Part shown: in pieces, positions 59,191 through 64,000 of the stretch | Layout: each line of letters begins with the position of its first letter | Numbering within the stretch: the stretch's first letter is position 1 | NCBI RefSeq assembly: GCF_964340395.1 | Contig: NC_135555.1 | Span: 860,001-924,000 of the forward strand | Source of the DNA: Glandiceps talaboti | Lineage: Eukaryota > Hemichordata > Enteropneusta > Spengelidae | Direction: 5' to 3' | DNA: 64,000 nucleotides | The notes under the pieces: model-generated | What the model was told of the DNA's origin: nothing | Database searches by the model: none | The model's input: the letters and a program-made list of their open reading frames with translations, nothing else | Program-made: the position numbers and the translations under genes

Positions 59191-60680
59191 AAATTTATAC
59201 GTATATCACTGATGGCCACAGTAAGATATAAAGGCAAGCTATACATCATTGAAATGGTTACAATATAAGCTTTATTTGCTACCGATAAAAATGCTGTGTC
59301 ACTACACACTTCCACAGAACTACGTTTTGGTGCATAGCTACCCCTAAATCAATGGATTATGAATAGGACCATGTGACACCAAGTATCACTCTTAAACCAA
59401 TAGACAACCACAGGAAAGAACTGCTGTTTGCATTGTACACACACTACACTTTTCATAGTAGCACTACTGTAAACCATTGTTCAGTTGTGCTAAAAATGAA
59501 GATAACAGAAGTTTGTAGGCACAGTTTCTATGGTACTGTATATTTAACTTTGCTGGAAATCACTTGAAATACTTGCCATGTACACATTGTTAAGTATGCA
59601 TGAGGCACTATTCCGACAATTCCTCTACCAGTTTATTGAACTTTATTCCAACCTTTTAACAACCCTGGATGCATAAAATGATGGTGGCAGTACCCAAATA
59701 CATAAAATGATGGTATTAAACCTATTTTTAGCAAAAAGGTCATGTACAAACTTGTTCATAATTCTATCCAATACTTGCTATGTTGGTGCTATATTCAATG
59801 GCAGTCCCTCCATCTATGATCTGACAGAGGGCCATGATTGTAATTCAATAAACTGATCAAATATAAAACTTGTCAACTCACAACTATGTTCACATTTGAA
59901 ACAAAATAACCTAAAAGTTGTTTAGCAAGTATATCAATCACGTTTACACTTTTCTAAGGTTTTCAAAACCTTCTGTACTGTGAGGAAAACTCAGTACAGG
60001 TAAACTTTCCAAATCCTATTTACGAATATCTAACATTTAATCTTGTTCTGTCGTATTCATTCAAAACAAGATATTTGTGGAGGGAAAGTCACTACCACAT
60101 GTTATGTGTGTTCAAGTTCCTCATAATACCCACAGTGTTACAGCTGGGTCTGACCTCACATCACTGGTGATAAAGATCGTCAGAAAGTAACACTGTATGC
60201 AAATACAGTACACAACAAAGACATATAAAGAAAGAATATGTATACCTATTGGTGAATACTTATTTTATTAACATATCCTGTATAGACAGTTTGTATTCAC
60301 TAATTGCAAACACAATAAAGTAAACAATGCATGCAGTGTTTCACATTACCCACTCAAAGGGATACTTCGTAACAACTAAATTATGTACCCATTCAACTTT
60401 GGATGCTCTTTGGAGACCTGCTTCATAAGATTATATAATCATATGCAAGATAAAATATGCATGTGAACATGTTTTACTTGTCTTTACATTTAGGCAAAAC
60501 ACATTATACATTATTGGTAAATGGAATCTAACTCTATGTCTATCATCTCTATGTTATGAAATGACAGTGGTAAGATTCACATAGTCTTTTATTATAATGA
60601 ACATTCCTTTGGCAGCAATGTTGTACTTGTGATGTGTATCTAATTACATTTACAGTGCACTGTGTTGTTTTGAGGAATAT
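59191..60680. other. 3' flank of NFS1, noncoding
   Basis: AT-rich DNA with no supported gene. It should contain the NFS1 3' UTR just left of 60681. A 29-bp duplication (around GCATAAAATGATGG) lies near 59671-59712. Confidence 0.5.
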
Positions 60681-63600
60681 TCAATGCTGGCTCCACTTGA
60701 TGGCTTTTAAATCAATTCCTTCTTGTACCATTTCCCACAAAGGACTGAAAACAAACACAGTCAATAATTACTGAATGCATATAGTAATAATAATAATAAT
60801 AATAAATTTATTGCCAGAAATTATAGGCTTACAAAATATTCTAAATTTATCTACAAATGTCCAAAATATCAAAATGTACAAGTCAAGTGAGCCACAAAAT
60901 AGATAATGTAGAGAATTACAAAATAAATTTCTGGCTAGGGCCACAAAAATAGTTCTTATGAACTAGTGGAGCTAGTGGCCCAAAAGAAGAACTCAGTGCG
61001 ATTATGTGATGGTTGTCAGAAGGACAGCTTGGAAACAGAACAGAAACAATAAACAAATCAATCTGAAAAAAGATGTTGTTTCAAATGCAGTTTAAAGTTG
61101 GCTCTTTTACTAGTTTTTTTTTTTTTCAAATAGTCAGGCAGTCAATATGACTGACTTGTAACTACTTGTTATATATCAATTTGTCATAATTAAATGGTTG
61201 TTTTTGTTTGGTTTTTAAATGATTATCCTATTTTTGTAACAATACCTCATTTCTCGCAGTAATTTGACATGTTTGATACATTTATCAGCTGTGTAGTCAA
61301 CTTCCTCCTCTGTAGTAAACCTACCAATACCAAACCTACCAAAACAAAGAATAAATTAATAAGACCTTAATAAAAAAATTATGTGGTTCCGATTACGTTC
61401 AATTTTAGAAGAGGTGAGGTAGGTAGATTTTTTATTTTATTTTATTTTTTTTTTTTCTGTGTGAGTGTCTATTTTAGGTTTTCCATTGTTTTCCAAATGG
61501 TCTCTGTGTTATTTATTTCTTCCTATGTACAGCCATTACAGATTGAAAGAACAGTTTTATTTTTAATTTTTAAGTTGATGTCAATTTTTGCACCCACTAT
61601 TTCTCATGAGAATTCACAATTTTTGTGATTTTATTGTATTTTTTTCTCAAATACATTTTTAAAAAGTTTATTGTCTGCAGTGAAAAGCTAGGTGGGGGCG
61701 GGTAATCGGAACCACACAATTCTTTTTTTAGGCCTAAGCAAATGGTTTATGCAAAGACATTATCAGCAGTTCTAAATACAAACACACAAGAATAACAAAT
61801 TCAATGCTGCTGGAATTCTTCATGACAATGGACACATTCCTTGAATAACAGTATCTGATATTTTATGGCATCATGAGAATCTCATTAAGTTTTATGACTG
61901 TATAATATAATTTTCTAATTTAGTCACTCAGAATAGACAACTTTGAAATAGTTCACATTGCTTTCACTAAGTATCTACAAATGAATAACTTCATCATTCT
62001 GTAGAACTATGTCAATGCATGATTTTCAGTAGATTAGAATCCAGGTCATGGCAATTCTGAATTTTGTGTTCCCTTCTCATTGTGTCAATCACACACACTG
62101 TGGTAACTTGGGTCCTGTAAACACTGCTACAGTCCCAGCATACTCCACTTGTATATTTCAATGTAACATCTGTATATTCAAATTTAAACTCAAGACACAA
62201 TATTTGCTATTTTTGAAAATCACTATCAATTCAACATGATCAGGATATACTTGTAATGTTATAATTGTCCAGATGTTTGAATATCTGATGATATGGTGTG
62301 CTTTGAGATTTAAATATATTACTTCCTGATGATATACACATAGTGTAGTGTTTACTGGTACTAAATCACTCACTGGGGGCAAGGCTCCCACCTCTTTCAG
62401 TCAAAATCATTAGCCAGTTACTGGGACGGTTGGTTATAATGTGTCTTTTCTACAATTGTAGTGTGATTATTCTGGGCTAGGCCTTCATCTAACATTTCTA
62501 CATACCTGATAGATGAATGAGCTAGGTCTTCATCTGCTCCTATAGCTCTCAATACATAGGATGGTTCTAATGATGCTGAGGTACAAGCACTGTAATAATT
62601 GTACAATATAATATGAACACAAAATATGACATTGATATATTTACGAACAGATAAATACTTGTCTGCAGAAAATATAAATGGTCCATGTTTGCCCCCCCCC
62701 AGTATGACAATATATCTGAGATGTACACATTACATCTAAAGAAATTTGGGATTACCAATCCTGAGAAATCAGAGCACCAATATTCAATCTCGGGGTTCCT
62801 CTTTAGAATGATTTGTTTGATTCTTACATCTGACCACTAGGTGGCAGTATAATAGGCCGATTGACTACAAGACCACAGAGGTCAACATTTGTTGTAAAGT
62901 GGATTATCAACCATAACTTTACTAAATGCACCATGGTGGTATTACATAATAATGTCATCCTTATATCTTAGGTTACTTTCACTTACACAAACGTCATTTC
63001 TATAACTGCAATTATCAACTTTTTGAAGAAACTGACCTAAAATTAATATCTTCCTTTATACATTGATGAGAACTATTTTAAATGTGAGATAGACAAGACT
63101 TGCTTGAAACCCAACCTTAGAAGGATTACACTTGTACCACCTGCTGTCATGATGAAAATTAAAAATCAAGCAAAGCTTTTTCATTTTTCTTACCTTCCTG
63201 AAGACAGTGCAATGTCTTTCAGCGCCATCAATAAGCTCTCACCCTCAACATATGCAAATGACAAATTTAGACAACCTGGAAACAACATATATGGATGTTA
63301 GTACAAAACAGACTTTAACTACGGCCAAGATAGAAATGTTGACATCCTGTATTTAACACATTATCAATCCTAGTAACATGTGAGAGAGAACATTTTAATG
63401 ATCATTAGTTGAGGATATGATTCCCAACATTGGTAAAGAAGTTTGTAACATTTAGTATTACCTAAAAGAATTTATTATATTAAAAACAGGGAAGTACCTT
63501 ATATTGCATGTAATTCACTAGAAATTGAATGACATCAATAATTCCTCTTTCTGTATACTTATCATCAGTTGTCAATAAGATATACAAGTATTACAAATTA

Positions 63601-63952
63601 CAGATATCTTGTATCATAGATACATGTATATTCAATCATTTACTTGTGTTACTCACAACCTATCTCTCTTTCTGTTTCCCCTCTCTCTCACCCTTCAGAG
63701 TCCTCTTTTCATTTGTTAGCATTATACCTATTAAATGGAATGAATGACCTACTGACCTGCATAACCGAAGTGAATGACCTACTGACCTGCATAACCGAAG
63801 TGAATGACCTACTGACCTGGATAACTGAAGTGAATGACCTACTGACCTGGATAACTGTTGTCTTTGTCTCCATTTCTTATGACATGTGGGACTTCATTCA
63901 TAATTTTATCAACTAATCGGTCAGACAAGAATTTGATACGTCTATGATCATA
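60681..63952 (-). CDS. NFS1: mitochondrial cysteine desulfurase NFS1 (C-terminal part)
   Basis: Five 3'-terminal exons in transcript order: 63952-63847, 63275-63194, 62589-62506, 61335-61246, 60744-60681. They total 426 nt, or 141 residues plus TGA, about a third of the usual 450-460-residue protein; the rest lies beyond the right edge. NFS1 is the PLP enzyme that converts cysteine to alanine and passes persulfide sulfur to the ISCU scaffold for iron-sulfur cluster assembly in mitochondria. Visible here are [38 protein letters not shown], the catalytic cysteine loop [39 protein letters not shown], and the conserved C-terminus [18 protein letters not shown] ending SQH. The PLP lysine exon is outside the window. 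Confidence 0.97.
60783..61080 (-). mobile_element. retroelement 3' fragment with (ATT)n tail in an NFS1 intron
   Basis: On the minus strand a segment ends in GGCAATAAATTTATTATTAT repeats, a poly(A)-signal plus trinucleotide tail typical of LINE or SINE 3' ends. The upstream part shows no recognisable protein. Assignment is tentative. Confidence 0.4.
61370..61738 (+). mobile_element. MITE family B, copy 2, in an NFS1 intron
   Basis: Starts ATGTGGTTCCGATTACG and ends GTAATCGGAACCACACAATT, followed by CTTTTTTTAGGCCTAA. Terminal inverted repeats are about 16 bp and nearly perfect. It begins about 35 bp from the acceptor of the NFS1 exon 61335-61246. Interior pyrimidine tracts and TTTTCCAAATGGTCTCTGTG match copy 1. 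Confidence 0.85.
61739..62505. other. NFS1 intron remainder
   Basis: AT-rich intronic DNA with no recognisable gene or repeat. Confidence 0.55.
62590..63193. other. NFS1 intron
   Basis: Unique intronic DNA; a poly-C run at about 62692-62700 is the only notable feature. Confidence 0.6.
63741..63858 (-). repeat. 30-bp tandem array spanning an NFS1 5' splice site
   Basis: Three 30-bp units plus the authentic junction. On the minus strand the exon ends CAGTTATCCAG/GTCAGTAG at 63847/63846, and downstream copies read CAGTTATCCAG/GTCAGTAG once and CGGTTATGCAG/GTCAGTAG twice. The unit thus includes the last 11 exon bases and the first 19 intron bases. Confidence 0.95.
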
Positions 63953-64000
63953 CTGTGAACAGAGAACAAAATGCAATGTTACAGATTGACAGCTGGTAGT

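Noticed and set aside
58107-61628. Similar Phe-rich ORFs at 58.1-58.6 kb and 61.4-61.6 kb as a protein family
   Set aside because: Their resemblance comes from two copies of the same noncoding MITE with pyrimidine tracts.

Overview
This is metazoan nuclear DNA: split genes with GT-AG introns, long AT-rich noncoding stretches, many micro- and minisatellites, LINEs, SINEs and short inverted-repeat transposons. The gene families and the single OSGIN1/2-type gene suggest an invertebrate, probably a deuterostome. Minisatellites that begin exactly at 5' splice sites recall a class I remember being described in amphioxus genes ('mirages'), so a cephalochordate is my best guess at moderate confidence; no sequence search was possible.

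Layout. 1-17.2 kb (+ strand): two tandem paralogous genes for type I membrane proteins with CUB domains, one LDL-receptor class A module, a transmembrane helix, a juxtamembrane Cys cluster and a Pro/Tyr-rich cytoplasmic tail. The first enters from the left edge (425 residues visible). The second is complete in my exon model (9 coding exons, 601 residues). 17.2-24.5 kb: noncoding, with one weak isolated exon candidate. 24.5-39.0 kb (- strand): a complete OSGIN1/2-like flavin monooxygenase-type gene (5 coding exons, 496 residues). Its introns hold a full-length LINE of about 3.5 kb nested in an older CR1-like LINE fragment, a MITE, and a terminal-inverted-repeat element carrying an SAP-like coding remnant. 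39.0-60.7 kb: repeat-rich DNA with SINEs, MITEs, palindromes and a CpG-richer zone at about 55.9-58.0 kb that may hold the OSGIN promoter. 60.7-64 kb (- strand): the last five exons of mitochondrial cysteine desulfurase NFS1.

Main observation. Four introns in three unrelated genes, on both strands, carry tandem arrays whose unit starts at, or spans, the functional 5' splice site, so the donor itself is multiplied. In the CUB gene one array (15 x 33 bp) is open in the coding frame, and each further donor would add 11 residues without changing phase. The next array (about 53 x 29 bp) repeats a 3' splice site fused directly to a 5' splice site, the layout of a recursive-splicing ratchet point. 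The OSGIN and NFS1 arrays repeat the exon end plus donor. Most of these reiterated junctions look usable. Whether the spliceosome uses them is the question to test.

Exon models were built by hand from reading-frame continuity, splice consensus and family conservation. They are internally phase-consistent but have no transcript support here.
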